DNA from: Bradyrhizobium sp. SZCCHNS1050
GTDB taxonomy: Bacteria; Pseudomonadota; Alphaproteobacteria; Rhizobiales; Xanthobacteraceae
Reading direction: 5' to 3'
NCBI RefSeq assembly: GCF_032484785.1
Contig: NZ_JAUETR010000002.1
Span: 1,054,001-1,118,000 of the forward strand
Length of the DNA stretch: 64,000 nt
The position numbers and the translations under genes were made by a program. Below are positions 17,277 to 28,031 of this stretch, in pieces. A model generated the notes under the pieces. It was not told where the DNA came from, made no database searches, and saw nothing but the letters and a program-made list of their open reading frames with translations. How positions within the stretch are numbered: position 1 is the first letter of the stretch; every line of letters begins with the position of its first letter.

Positions 17277-18578
17277 TTAGGCCTGCTTCTTCAATACCGA
17301 CACGAAGAACCCGTCCGTCCCCGTCCGGCGCGGGGTCATCAGCCAGCCCTCCTCCGTCTTCAGCGCGGCCTCGGCGAAGGCCTCGGCCTTGTCCCAGAGG
17401 ACGGTGGCGGTCTGGTCTGGGGGCTGGATGGCGAAGGCCGGGTGCCGATCCACGAAGGCGCGGACCTGGTCGCCATTTTCGGGCTGCAGCACCGAGCAGG
17501 TGATGTAGGCGATGCGGCCGCCGGGCTTGACCAGGGAGGCGGCGCGGTCGAGCACTTCGGCCTGGTCCTTCAGCCGGATCTCCAGCGCGCCGGGGCGCAT
17601 GCGCCATTTGGCGTCGGGATTGCGGCGCCAGGTGCCGGTGCCCGTGCAGGGGGCATCGATGACGACGAGATCGGCCGAGGCCTTGATGTCGGCGAGCGGA
17701 TCGGCGTCACCCTTGGGGCTGCGCACATCGGCATTGTGGACGCCGGCGCGCGACAGCCGCTCGTGGATGGGCGCGAGCTGGCGCTTGTCGTGGTCGGTGG
17801 CGATCAGCCGGCCCTTGCCGCCCATCATCGCGGCCAGCGCCAAGGTCTTGCCGCCGGCGCCGGCGCAGAGGTCGATGACCTGCTCGCCGGGCTTGGCGGC
17901 CGTGAACAGCGCCGCGAGCTGCGAGCCCTCGTCCTGGACCTCGATCGCGCCCTTGATGAAATCCTCCTCGGCATGGATTCCGGGATTGCGCGCGTCGGCA
18001 CCGAGCGTGATGCGCAGGCCGATCGGCGACCACGGCGTCGGCACCGCGCCGAGATGCTTCAGCGAGGCCTGCACCTTGTCGCGCTTGGCCTTCAGCGTGT
18101 TGACGCGCAGGTCGAGCGGCGCGCGGCTGGCCATCGCCATGGCCTCCGCGACGCGGTCGTCGCCGAACACCGCAGTGAGATACGGGTCGAGCCAGTCGGG
18201 ATAGTCGCCGGCGACCGGCGGCGGCGCGCCCTCGGTCGTGCGCGAGGCCAGCGCCGTCTCCTCCTGCGCGGTCAAGGGCGGCGGCGCGAAGCGGCTGCCG
18301 TCGCACATCGCCGCGATGGTCGGCACATCGAGGCCGCGCTCGAGCTTGAGCATGCCGAGCACCCGCGCCCGCGCCGTGTCGTCCTCCATGACATAGGCGC
18401 TGGAGGCACGGCGGCGGAGCACGTCCCAGACCAGGCCGGCGATGGCGGCCCGGTCGCCGGAGCCGGCGAAGCGGTGGCTGGTGCCCCAGTCCTTCAAGGC
18501 CTTGGCCGCCGGCGCCCTCTGGGCCTCGATGGTCTCGATGATGTCGATGGCGGCGGACAGCCGGGCGGCGGGGGTCAT
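17277..18578 (-). CDS. rsmB: RsmB/Sun-type rRNA (cytosine-C5) methyltransferase
   Basis: 433 residues. SAM-binding motif VIDLCAGAGGKTLAL, motif IV DAPCTGTGTWRRNPD and catalytic Cys in TCSVLQPENGDQ mark the RsmB/NOP2 m5C methyltransferase family acting on 16S rRNA (or tRNA). The N-terminal 140 residues are the NusB-like region of the RsmB subgroup, weakly conserved. The exact target position cannot be decided from sequence. It shares orientation with the MAPEG gene just upstream (16 nt gap). Confidence 0.85.
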   Translation of the reverse strand: MTPAARLSAAIDIIETIEAQRAPAAKALKDWGTSHRFAGSGDRAAIAGLVWDVLRRRASSAYVMEDDTARARVLGMLKLERGLDVPTIAAMCDGSRFAPPPLTAQEETALASRTTEGAPPPVAGDYPDWLDPYLTAVFGDDRVAEAMAMASRAPLDLRVNTLKAKRDKVQASLKHLGAVPTPWSPIGLRITLGADARNPGIHAEEDFIKGAIEVQDEGSQLAALFTAAKPGEQVIDLCAGAGGKTLALAAMMGGKGRLIATDHDKRQLAPIHERLSRAGVHNADVRSPKGDADPLADIKASADLVVIDAPCTGTGTWRRNPDAKWRMRPGALEIRLKDQAEVLDRAASLVKPGGRIAYITCSVLQPENGDQVRAFVDRHPAFAIQPPDQTATVLWDKAEAFAEAALKTEEGWLMTPRRTGTDGFFVSVLKKQA

Positions 18579-18593
18579 TCAGGAGGTCCAGTT

Positions 18594-18935
18594 CTAGATC
18601 AGGAGAAGGATCTTGAGGGCGAAATACAGCCACATCGCCAGCAGCACCAGCGCCGAGGCGATCCAGGCGAGCCCGCGCTGGCGGCTGTCCTTGGCGCCGC
18701 TGACGAGGCCGGCATTGACGAAGCGGGTCACCACGAACACCCAGGACAGCAGCACGATGACCAGATCGGCATGCCGCAGCGGCAGCGCAATCGCGATCAG
18801 CGCGTAGAACAGCGTCGGCAGGCCGAATTCGTCGGCGACGTCAGCGGTTTGTGCCCGTGTCCTGTTCCAGAACAGCAGCGCGAAGGTGAGCCCGACCTGC
18901 ACGAAGACGGGCAGCAGCACCATGGTCAGCGACAT
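18594..18935 (-). CDS. MAPEG family membrane protein
   Basis: 113 residues, starting at ATG 18935, preceded by GAGGGGGA. Four hydrophobic helices with the MAPEG pattern: NRTRAQTADVADEFGLPTLF and VLLSWVFVVTRFVNAGL. The family includes eicosanoid/glutathione-metabolising membrane proteins in eukaryotes; bacterial members mostly lack a known substrate. The longer open frame to 18971 has no better start. Probably in one transcript with the RsmB-type gene downstream. Confidence 0.75.
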   Translation of the reverse strand: MSLTMVLLPVFVQVGLTFALLFWNRTRAQTADVADEFGLPTLFYALIAIALPLRHADLVIVLLSWVFVVTRFVNAGLVSGAKDSRQRGLAWIASALVLLAMWLYFALKILLLI

Positions 18936-18961
18936 GGAAAATCCCCCTCGGGAAAGTCGAA

Positions 18962-18982
18962 GGCCCGGCATGATGCCGGGCC
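18962..18982. terminator. Strong hairpin GGCCCGGCA/TGCCGGGCC
   Basis: Perfect 9-bp stem with a 3-nt loop, about 90 nt past the stop of the CurA-like gene and 27 nt before the MAPEG start. On the minus strand it may terminate or attenuate read-through. No T-run follows, so terminator activity is inferred only. Confidence 0.4.
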
Positions 18983-19074
18983 CTCGTGGATGAACCGGTT
19001 CCCTCAGGACTCCCGATAAGCGCCCGTGGTTCCCGCTTTTTTCCAGACAGGCTTAAGAATTACATCAGGCGTGC

Positions 19075-20097
19075 TCAGGCCTTGTCGGGTCCGACCCGCA
19101 CCAGCTGCTTGCCGAAATTGGCGCCCTTGAGCAGGCCCATGAACGCGGACGGCGCGTTCTCCAGGCCCTCGGTGACGTACTCCTTGTACTTGACCTTGCC
19201 GTCGCGGACCCAGGCCGACATGTCCTTGAGGAAGTCGCCATGGCGGGAGGCGAAGTCGGAGACGATGAAGCCGCGGATGGTCAGCCGCTTGGTCAGCACG
19301 TTGCGCATCAGCGCGCCGGCCCATTTCGGCGCGACCGACTGGGTGTCGTTGTAATGCGCGATCAGGCCGCAGACCGGCATGCGGGCGAAGGCGTTGAACA
19401 GCGGGAACACCGCCTCGAACACCGGGCCGCCGACATTCTCGAAATAGACGTCGATGCCCTTGGGGCAGGCCTCTTTCAGCTTCGCGGCGAGATCGGGATC
19501 GCGGTGATCGAGGCAGTCGTCGAAGCCGAACTCGTTCTTCACATAGTCGCATTTGTCCTTGCCGCCGGCGATGCCGATGGCGCGGGCGCCCTTGATCCTG
19601 GCGATCTGCCCGACCGCCGAGCCGACCGCACCGGAGGCCGCGGCAACCACGACCGTTTCGCCGGCCTTGGGCTGGCCGATGTCGAGCAGGCCGGTGTAGG
19701 CGGTCATGCCGGGCATGCCGAGCACGCCGACGGCGGTCGAGATCGGCGCCAGCGCCGGATCGACCTTGGCGAGGCCCTTGCCGTCGGAGATCGCGTGCGT
19801 CTGCCAGCCGGCGCGCGCCAGCACGATATCGCCGGCCTTGAAGCCGGGATTGTTGGAGGCCACGACTTCGCAGACGGTCCCCGCTTCCATGACGCCGCCG
19901 ACCGGCACCGGCTGGGCATAGGACGGCCCGTCGCTCATGCGCCCGCGCATGTACGGATCGAGCGACAGCCAGATCGTGCGCAGCAGCACCTCGCCCGCGC
20001 CCGGCGTCGGGACGGCGTAGTCCTCGAGACGGAAATCAGTGGGCTTGGGCTCGCCGACGGGACGGGCGGCGAGAACGATGCGCTTGGCTTGGGACAT
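19075..20097 (-). CDS. CurA-like NADP-dependent oxidoreductase (MDR superfamily)
   Basis: 340 residues of the leukotriene-B4 dehydrogenase/CurA branch of medium-chain reductases, which reduce alpha,beta-unsaturated ketones with NADPH and need no zinc. Markers: RTIWLSLDPYMRGRM near the N-terminus, the cofactor loop AASGAVGSAVGQIA, FENVGGPVFEAV and CGLIAHYN. No zinc ligands are present. Monocistronic by appearance, between guaB (upstream, repeat unit between) and the MAPEG gene. The substrate is not predictable. Confidence 0.87.
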   Translation of the reverse strand: MSQAKRIVLAARPVGEPKPTDFRLEDYAVPTPGAGEVLLRTIWLSLDPYMRGRMSDGPSYAQPVPVGGVMEAGTVCEVVASNNPGFKAGDIVLARAGWQTHAISDGKGLAKVDPALAPISTAVGVLGMPGMTAYTGLLDIGQPKAGETVVVAAASGAVGSAVGQIARIKGARAIGIAGGKDKCDYVKNEFGFDDCLDHRDPDLAAKLKEACPKGIDVYFENVGGPVFEAVFPLFNAFARMPVCGLIAHYNDTQSVAPKWAGALMRNVLTKRLTIRGFIVSDFASRHGDFLKDMSAWVRDGKVKYKEYVTEGLENAPSAFMGLLKGANFGKQLVRVGPDKA

Positions 20098-20150
20098 GGT
20101 GTTTCCTCCTGATGTTATTATGCTTGCTGAGGGAGCGGTGCCCTCTCCTC

Positions 20151-20282
20151 CGTCATTCCGGGGCGCGCGTTAGCGCGAACCCGGAATCCAGAGGTGAGGT
20201 GCGCAGGTGATGATGCAAGACAATATCGGGATTCCGGGTTCAGCACGCCGCGCGTTGCGCGTCGCGCTGCCCCGGAATGACG
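20151..20282. repeat. Palindromic intergenic repeat, CATTCCGGGGC family
   Basis: CGTCATTCCGGGGCGCGC, then AACCCGGAATCC; mirrored by GGATTCCGGGTT-like and CTGCCCCGGAATGACG arms, with a longer central spacer than the other units. It sits just downstream of guaB and upstream of the CurA-like gene. Confidence 0.75.
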
Positions 20283-20292
20283 TGGGTATGGC

Positions 20293-21978
<1,686 letters not shown>

Positions 21979-22041
21979 TCAGGTCCGAAACGCGCAACAA
22001 AAGGTCGCGAAGACCCCCATTCCGGAGCAGAAGTTCCGCGC

Positions 22042-22290
22042 CTAGCGCCATGCGCCCGGCGGTGGCCCGTAGCGGCGGATGGCCTCGACCACCTCGCGGT
22101 GTCGCCGGTCCTCCCGCCGCGTGTGCACGGCGACCAAAGCGTGCGCCGAGGGCACCAGCAGCAGCACGTGGAAGAACAGGCCGAGGATCAGGCACACCAG
22201 ACACAGCAGCAGGTTGAAGATCGCCGCGAACGGCTGCCCGTTGAGCAGCAGACCCAGCGGCGGCACCAAAGCGGCGAGCAGGTAGATCAT
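22042..22290 (-). CDS. Small Pmp3/YqaE-like membrane protein
   Basis: 82 residues from ATG 22290. Starts MIYLLAALVPPLGLLLNGQP, followed by a second hydrophobic helix LLCLVCLILGLFFHVLLLV, then a basic cytoplasmic tail with repeated Arg/His. The two-helix layout with PPLG near the start resembles Pmp3/YqaE stress-related membrane peptides, which are usually shorter. Divergent from the DHA2 transporter. Function not established. Confidence 0.6.
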   Translation of the reverse strand: MIYLLAALVPPLGLLLNGQPFAAIFNLLLCLVCLILGLFFHVLLLVPSAHALVAVHTRREDRRHREVVEAIRRYGPPPGAWR

Positions 22291-22427
22291 CGGCACATCT
22301 CCAACAAAACGGGACGCGGCAGCGTCACGCTGCATCTAGGGGGCCATGCCAGCAGCGCAATGGCCTCGTTCGTCGCAGGGTGTTAAAGCCCCGGCGCCCG
22401 CCCTCCTCCTCCCGCTGCCGACCTCCG

Positions 22428-23915
22428 ATGAACAAGCAACGCGTCATTCCGCTGATCGTCGCCACCGCCCTGTTCATGGAGAACATGGACTCCACGGTCA
22501 TCGCGACCTCGCTGCCGGCGATCGCCAGGGACATCGGCACCAGCCCGCTGACGCTCAAGCTCGCCATCACCTCCTATCTGCTGTCGCTGGCGGTATTCAT
22601 CCCGGCGAGCGGCTGGACCGCCGACCGCTTCGGCGCGCGACGGGTGTTCTCGAGCGCGGTCGCCGTGTTCATGATCGGCTCGATCGGCTGCGCGCTCGCC
22701 AACTCCGTCGAGAACTTCGTGTTCGCGCGCATCCTGCAGGGCATGGGCGGGGCGATGATGACGCCGGTCGGGCGTCTCGTTCTCTTGCGTTCCGTCGACA
22801 AGAGCGCCCTCGTCGGCGCCATGGCCTGGGTCACCATCCCCGCGCTGATCGGTCCGGTCATCGGGCCGCCGGTCGGCGGCTTCATCACCACCTATTTCTC
22901 CTGGCACTGGATCTTCCTGATCAACATCCCGATCGGCATCGTCGGCATCATCATGGCGCTGCGCTTCATCGATCCGATCAAGAGCGACAATCCCGAGCCG
23001 TTCGATCTCTATGGCATGGTGCTGGCCGGCATCGGCCTCGCCGGCCTCGCCTTCGGTCTCTCGGTCGCCGGTCTCAACCTGCTGCCGTGGCCGGTGGTCG
23101 CGAGTCTCGTTGCGATCGGCGCGATCTCGATGACGCTCTACGTCCGCCACTCCTGGCGCACCAACTCTCCTGTGCTCGATTTCTCGCTGCTGCGGCTGCC
23201 GACCCTGCGTGCCTCGATCGTCGGCGGCTTCATGTTTCGCCTGGGCATCGGCGCCCTGCCCTTCCTGCTGCCGCTGCTGATGCAGCTCGGCTTCGGGCTG
23301 TCGCCGTTCCAGTCCGGCCTCGTCACCTTCGGCTCCTCCGCCGGCGCAATGGGCATGAAGGCGCTGGCCGCGCGCCTCATCCGCGCCTTCGGCTTCCGCC
23401 ATCTGATGACCGTCAATGCCGTCGTCAGTTCGGTCTTCCTCGCCGCCTGCGCGCTGTTCACGCCGGCGACCCCGCTGCTGCTGATCCTGATCATTCTCGT
23501 GGTCGGCGGCTTCTTCCGCTCGCTGCAGTTCACCGCGATCAACACCGTCGCCTATGCCGAGGTCGAGACTGCCCAGATGAGCCGCGCCACGACGCTCACC
23601 AGCGTCAACCAGCAGCTCGCGATCTCCGCCGGCGTCGCGGTCGGCGCGTTCTCGGTGGAGACCACGATGTGGATGCACGGCGCGAGCCAGCTCACCGCGG
23701 CGTCCTTCGCGCCCGCCTTCATCGTCGTCGCGATCACGTCGGCGCTGTCGTCGATCCTGTTCTGGCAGATGCCGGATGACGCCGGCAGCGAGATCTCAGG
23801 CCGCAAGGTGGCCGCGATCGCGAGCCGCAAGGGCGCCGAGAAGGGCGCGGAGAAGGCCGCCAGGAAATCGGCGAGCGAGACCACGCATGATGCGCGGGAT
23901 CAGAAGCTCGGCTGA
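22428..23915 (+). CDS. MFS transporter, DHA2 (drug:H+ antiporter, 14-TMS) family
   Basis: 495 residues from ATG 22428 (MNKQRVIPLIVATALFMENM). The motif MDSTVIATSLPAIARDIG and motif A-like GWTADRFGARRVF, plus the antiporter motif C-like GPVIGPPVGGFI, place it with EmrB/QacA-type multidrug exporters. Ends in an Ala/Lys-rich cytoplasmic tail. No membrane-fusion partner lies next to it. Drug or metabolite efflux is inferred from family only. Confidence 0.88.
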   Translation: MNKQRVIPLIVATALFMENMDSTVIATSLPAIARDIGTSPLTLKLAITSYLLSLAVFIPASGWTADRFGARRVFSSAVAVFMIGSIGCALANSVENFVFARILQGMGGAMMTPVGRLVLLRSVDKSALVGAMAWVTIPALIGPVIGPPVGGFITTYFSWHWIFLINIPIGIVGIIMALRFIDPIKSDNPEPFDLYGMVLAGIGLAGLAFGLSVAGLNLLPWPVVASLVAIGAISMTLYVRHSWRTNSPVLDFSLLRLPTLRASIVGGFMFRLGIGALPFLLPLLMQLGFGLSPFQSGLVTFGSSAGAMGMKALAARLIRAFGFRHLMTVNAVVSSVFLAACALFTPATPLLLILIILVVGGFFRSLQFTAINTVAYAEVETAQMSRATTLTSVNQQLAISAGVAVGAFSVETTMWMHGASQLTAASFAPAFIVVAITSALSSILFWQMPDDAGSEISGRKVAAIASRKGAEKGAEKAARKSASETTHDARDQKLG

Positions 23916-23931
23916 TCGTCCCGCTTCCGGC

Positions 23932-25125
23932 TCAAGGCCGCCTCGCCCCGGACTTCCAGTAGTCGGCCAGGCGATCGGCCCACATCCGCGCGTGCAACTC
24001 GGTGCCGGCATGGCTCATGTGGCAGCCATCGTGGCGCAGCTTGAGCCCGATCTGGTCGGTATCCGGGCCAGGATAAACGCCGAGTGCCGGGTTCGGCACG
24101 GCGGCCTGGGCTGAACGGATGATCTCGTCGGGAACACTGCCGCAGAGCGTCGCCGTGGCGACGAAGATCGGCGCCGTCAGGTCGGCCGCCCGCAGGCCGG
24201 CAACGATCTCAAGATAATTGCGCAAGTAGGACAGTCGTCCCGCTTCCTTCATTTTCGCAGTGACGTGCAGGGACGCGCCGTCCTCCGCACCATTGGTGGA
24301 GAACGCGAAGGCGTTGTACTCGCCCTGATGCCAGAGCACCGCGCTCGGTTCGAGACCTACGTCGCGCAGGCCGGCGACGGTTGCGAGCAGCACCTCGAAA
24401 TACTTGCCGCCGCGGGCGCGCCACTCCTCGAGATAAGTCCCGCCGATCGCAACGGGTGCGATCACGACCGTCTTCGCCAGCCCGCGATCGATCAATTCGT
24501 CGCCCAACCGGGTGGCGACGTTCTCGCCCTCGCCCGGCGTTCCCAGCAATGGATTGCGCGCCACGTAGCAGCGGCCGTCGAAGCGGTCGAAATTGTAGAA
24601 CCGGTTGTGAGGCTGATAGAGCCGGCCACTCTGATCGGGCGCGCCGGTGTTGGAGATGTTCGACTGGCCCGCGGTCAGAAGCACCACCAGCCCCTCGCGC
24701 GGAATCGCGTCGCAGGCAATCGGCGTGGCCCTGGCACGCACAGCCTCGTTGTCCGGCAGGAGGCAGCGCGAGGCGTTGCCGCCCGCGATGAAATCCGCGT
24801 CAGAACCGTACAGTGCACGGGCCAGGTTGCGTCCCTGCAGCAGGCTCTGCACCTCCGGGTCGCCGCTCGCGCCATCGATACGACGGTCGATGTCGGCAAA
24901 GGCGGCGCGCCGCGTGCGCACCTGCTCCAGCAGTGCCAGGAACCCAGGGGCGGTCGAGATGGGTCCGACGGCGCAGGGAACGCAATTGCCGTCGCGCGAT
25001 TTGGCCGAGGTGGTCGGCTGGCAGACGTCGCGGGCCGGCAGCACCTCCGCAGCTCCTGCCGTCGCGGTCAACGAGACGGCCAACCACGCTGCGACAAGCG
25101 TGGCCACGATTGCGCGTCGCATCAT
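23932..25125 (-). CDS. Secreted SGNH/SASA-type carbohydrate esterase
   Basis: 397 residues from ATG 25125, giving a signal peptide (MMRRAIVATLVAAWLAVSL to AGAAE); the frame open to 25224 would bury it. SGNH block I is LLTAGQSNISNTG with the nucleophile Ser, and block V is DGCHMSHAG with Asp and His. A middle motif VLWHQGEYNAF fits the sialate O-acetylesterase-like family. Likely removes acyl groups from a surface or environmental glycan. Beside an O-antigen-ligase-like gene and an acyltransferase, supporting a role in polysaccharide modification. Confidence 0.75.
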   Translation of the reverse strand: MMRRAIVATLVAAWLAVSLTATAGAAEVLPARDVCQPTTSAKSRDGNCVPCAVGPISTAPGFLALLEQVRTRRAAFADIDRRIDGASGDPEVQSLLQGRNLARALYGSDADFIAGGNASRCLLPDNEAVRARATPIACDAIPREGLVVLLTAGQSNISNTGAPDQSGRLYQPHNRFYNFDRFDGRCYVARNPLLGTPGEGENVATRLGDELIDRGLAKTVVIAPVAIGGTYLEEWRARGGKYFEVLLATVAGLRDVGLEPSAVLWHQGEYNAFAFSTNGAEDGASLHVTAKMKEAGRLSYLRNYLEIVAGLRAADLTAPIFVATATLCGSVPDEIIRSAQAAVPNPALGVYPGPDTDQIGLKLRHDGCHMSHAGTELHARMWADRLADYWKSGARRP

Positions 25126-25238
25126 GCTCGGATCACTTCTTTCGTCGCCTCGGTTGACGGCCGCCTCAGGCGCCGGGCATCTGACTCCCAGCCTCGAACA
25201 TGCCTGAGGAGACCGGATTTCCATTATAGTCCGACTTC

Positions 25239-26663
25239 ATGAAAGAGAGCCGAATCGATCCGCAGCCGCTCGCGGCGATGGCGATGAACTGTTGGCCGTC
25301 CGCGCTTCTCCTGGCAGCGACGGCGCTTGCCGCCCCGGCACTCGGCGGCATCGTCAGACCAGCCTTCATCCTCGGCTGCGCGGTGGCCGGCTGGTTCGCG
25401 TGGCGTCGCAGCCCCGCGGCCCACGTGCAGTCGGCGATCCTGATGTTCGCCTTTGCTCCTTTCGTGCGCCGCCTGGTCGACATCTCCGCAGGGTTCGATT
25501 CGTCCGGCGTCATGCTGAGCGGCCCGCTGCTGTTCATCATCGCGCCAGTTCCGAGTCTGGTGCTTTCGCCCTCGGACAAGGACAGGCCGGGCAATCCCTG
25601 GCTCGTGGCGCCCTTCATCGTCCTCGCCTGCATCGTCTATGGCGGCGCGCTGTCGATCTTCCAGAATGACTGGTTCAACGCCGCCAATGGCGGAATGAAA
25701 TGGGCCGCGCCCGTACTCTATGCGATCGCCCTGCAGCAGCGGGCGCGATCCGACGGCGCCCTGCTCGATGCAATCACGCGCGTATTCCTGCTGGTGCTGC
25801 CCGTCACCGGCCTTTACGGCATCTGGCAATATGTCGATCCGCAAGGCTGGGATCGGTTCTGGATGGTGAATGCCAGCATCACCTCGGCCGGCTATCCGCT
25901 GCCCTACATGGTGCGCGTGTTCAGCACGATGAACGGCCCGGCCAGCTACGCGACCTTCACGGCCACCGGCCTGCTGCTGGTGGGCTTCCTGCGCCCGGGA
26001 TGGCTGGCAATGGCGGCGATGGCGCCCGCGGCGCTCGGCTTGTTGCTGTCGCTCTACCGCACCAGCTGGATCACGCTCGCGGTGGGCGTGCTGTTCTGCA
26101 TGTTGTTCCCCGCGACGCGGCGTCGGGCCGTATCGATCACGGTCGGATTGGTCGGCGCGGTGATCGTCACCGTCATGTTCACGCCGTTCGCGGAGGTCAT
26201 CACCTCCCGTCTGGAATCGCTCGGCAGCGCGTCGCAGGACAGCAGCGGCAGCGAGCGGCTGGATGAGTTCGTCACGCTGTGGAATGCGCCGAACAGCATG
26301 GTCCTGGGATCGGGCTTCACCATCACCGACGTCGGCGTCGCCGGCGCGATGCCGATCGACGGGCAGATCATCGCAAGCTGGGTGACGATGGGCATTCCGG
26401 TCGGACTGATCTGCCTCGCGGCCTATGTCTGGGTTGGGCTCGCCGCCACCGGCGCCGCGTGGCGGATACCGACGCGCGAGGGCGCCGTGCTCGGGGCGCT
26501 CGCCATCAGTGCGCTCTTGATTCAGCTGCCGCTGACCAGCATCTCCTCCGGCGAGGTCTCGGCGCTGTTCTGGATGCTCGTCGCGATGGCCTGTCCGCTC
26601 GACCAGATGGCCGACGGAGCACGGCGCACCGTCGCCGCTCGGCAGCATCAGGCCGGCGCCTGA
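25239..26663 (+). CDS. O-antigen ligase/polymerase-like membrane protein
   Basis: 474 residues with about ten hydrophobic segments and a large loop in the second half (SRLESLGSASQDSSGSERLD), the usual design of WaaL/Wzy-type enzymes. After it comes a Gly-rich segment VLGSGFTITDVGV like the conserved loop in this family. Such enzymes transfer or polymerise lipid-linked glycans at the periplasmic face. Divergent from the esterase and converging with the acyltransferase (16-nt tail overlap). Exact reaction not predictable. Confidence 0.7.
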   Translation: MKESRIDPQPLAAMAMNCWPSALLLAATALAAPALGGIVRPAFILGCAVAGWFAWRRSPAAHVQSAILMFAFAPFVRRLVDISAGFDSSGVMLSGPLLFIIAPVPSLVLSPSDKDRPGNPWLVAPFIVLACIVYGGALSIFQNDWFNAANGGMKWAAPVLYAIALQQRARSDGALLDAITRVFLLVLPVTGLYGIWQYVDPQGWDRFWMVNASITSAGYPLPYMVRVFSTMNGPASYATFTATGLLLVGFLRPGWLAMAAMAPAALGLLLSLYRTSWITLAVGVLFCMLFPATRRRAVSITVGLVGAVIVTVMFTPFAEVITSRLESLGSASQDSSGSERLDEFVTLWNAPNSMVLGSGFTITDVGVAGAMPIDGQIIASWVTMGIPVGLICLAAYVWVGLAATGAAWRIPTREGAVLGALAISALLIQLPLTSISSGEVSALFWMLVAMACPLDQMADGARRTVAARQHQAGA

Positions 26664-27706
26664 TCGGACGTTGCAGCGCGCGGCGTGATCGCCGCAGTCT
26701 GGAGCTTGCGGGAGGCCGGCGGTGCGAGCCCGAAGACGGCCAGCAGATTGAGCCGCCGCAGGATGGCATGCGCGATCAGAGGAAGCACCACGCCGGCCGC
26801 CGTTCCGGCCAGCAGATAGACCCATGGCGATGGCGGGATGTGCAGCTTCAGCATGATGATCCGCATGCCCGAGCCGGCAAGGATGTGCAGCACATAGATC
26901 GTCATCGACGCGACGCCTGCGGCCGCAAGCCAGCGATGGCTCGTTGGCGCGAGCAGCTTGCAGAGCCCGACCGTGCCGGCGATCCCGAGCACACAGGCCG
27001 GCAGGGAGGCGAGCCCGTTGGCGTCCATGCCGGACAGCTGGCCGCCCACCGCCACTGCGGCCGCAAACGCGATCCCGATCACGGCCAACGCGGACCAGCC
27101 GGACGGCCGCCATTCCGCCACAACGCTGACACCGTAGACACCCGCGACGTAGAACGGCAGATGATGCAGCGTGAGCGCGAGGTCCGGCCGGATCGGCAGC
27201 GCGAGGAACACGCCGAGCCCGGCCAGCGCGAGCGTGGTCAAAACCGTCCGCGACGGGACCAGCACCGCGATCACGTGGCAGATCATCAGCGCGTAGAGGA
27301 ACCAGAATTGCGCGATTGGACGATACCAGATCGCGGTGAGATCGCCGGGATGTATCGGGATGTTGGCATCCCGCGCCAGCAGCATCGTGATCCCGCCCTG
27401 GATCAGCGACCACAGCACATAGGGATAGGCGATGGTCCAGAGCTTGGAGGTGAGGAAAGGACGCGCGCCGCGCCGCAAGCTGTGCTGCACGTTCAAGCCG
27501 GCCAGGAAGAAGAACAGCGGCATGTGGAACGTATAGAGCGTGTAGTCCATCCAGCGCGCGACGGCTCCATCCGGGAAGATGCCGGGGCGCACCAGACCGC
27601 CAAGCACATGACCGTACACCACCAGGATGACACCGAGGCCGCGCGCGAAATCGATCCACGCCGTGCGCGCGGTGTCAGCCGTTGCCCTCTGCGTTCCAGC
27701 ATCCAT
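26648..27706 (-). CDS. Acyltransferase 3 family membrane protein
   Basis: 352 residues, about ten transmembrane segments. Motifs: WIDFARGLGVILVVYGHV (catalytic His), YTFHMPLFFFLAGL, and IAQFWFLYALM. These define the acyltransferase 3/OafA-like family that O-acylates surface polysaccharides. The C-terminal 30 residues are cytoplasmic and low in complexity. It sits with an O-antigen-ligase-like gene, an esterase and a GT2 operon, consistent with exopolysaccharide decoration. Confidence 0.87.
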   Translation of the reverse strand: MDAGTQRATADTARTAWIDFARGLGVILVVYGHVLGGLVRPGIFPDGAVARWMDYTLYTFHMPLFFFLAGLNVQHSLRRGARPFLTSKLWTIAYPYVLWSLIQGGITMLLARDANIPIHPGDLTAIWYRPIAQFWFLYALMICHVIAVLVPSRTVLTTLALAGLGVFLALPIRPDLALTLHHLPFYVAGVYGVSVVAEWRPSGWSALAVIGIAFAAAVAVGGQLSGMDANGLASLPACVLGIAGTVGLCKLLAPTSHRWLAAAGVASMTIYVLHILAGSGMRIIMLKLHIPPSPWVYLLAGTAAGVVLPLIAHAILRRLNLLAVFGLAPPASRKLQTAAITPRAATSDQAPA

Positions 27707-28031
27707 GCCCGACTTGTCCTGCCTCTGTCGCGCAGCCCGCGTCCGGTCCGCGATGCTGCGAAGTCAGCGCCCCAAGTCATATCGCAGCCGGCTTTGCAGC
27801 GCCGTCGGCGCCTGCCAGGACATCGGAGGTATTCTCGCGTTAGTCTTAACCAACCGATAAGCCTCTGCCGGATGGCACGAGCTGGAGGCAAAGGCGCTGC
27901 CGTGATGCTTCTCCGAGGCGAGCTCGAGGTAACGCCGTGCCACCGTCTCGCGTCCAAGTGCGCGGTTCGACGGCGGGCCCGCTGCCGCCTGCGGCGGCCT
28001 CTCTGCCTACCCGACAGCACGATCGGCAACG
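27707..28031. other. Intergenic region, 325 nt
   Basis: Between the acyltransferase start and the end of the GT2 gene, both minus strand. It should contain the acyltransferase promoter. I saw no gene or clear repeat; the open frames covering it in other phases are shadows. Confidence 0.45.

Noticed and set aside
17034..19019. 661-codon open frame on the plus strand opposite the RsmB-type and MAPEG genes
   Set aside because: Gly/Arg/His/Asp-rich composition typical of an antisense shadow in high-GC DNA; the minus strand has clear methyltransferase and MAPEG motifs.
25224..27659. 811-codon minus-strand frame opposite the O-antigen-ligase-like gene and across the acyltransferase gene
   Set aside because: Low-complexity Arg/Gly/His-rich translation without family motifs; the other frames hold coherent membrane proteins.
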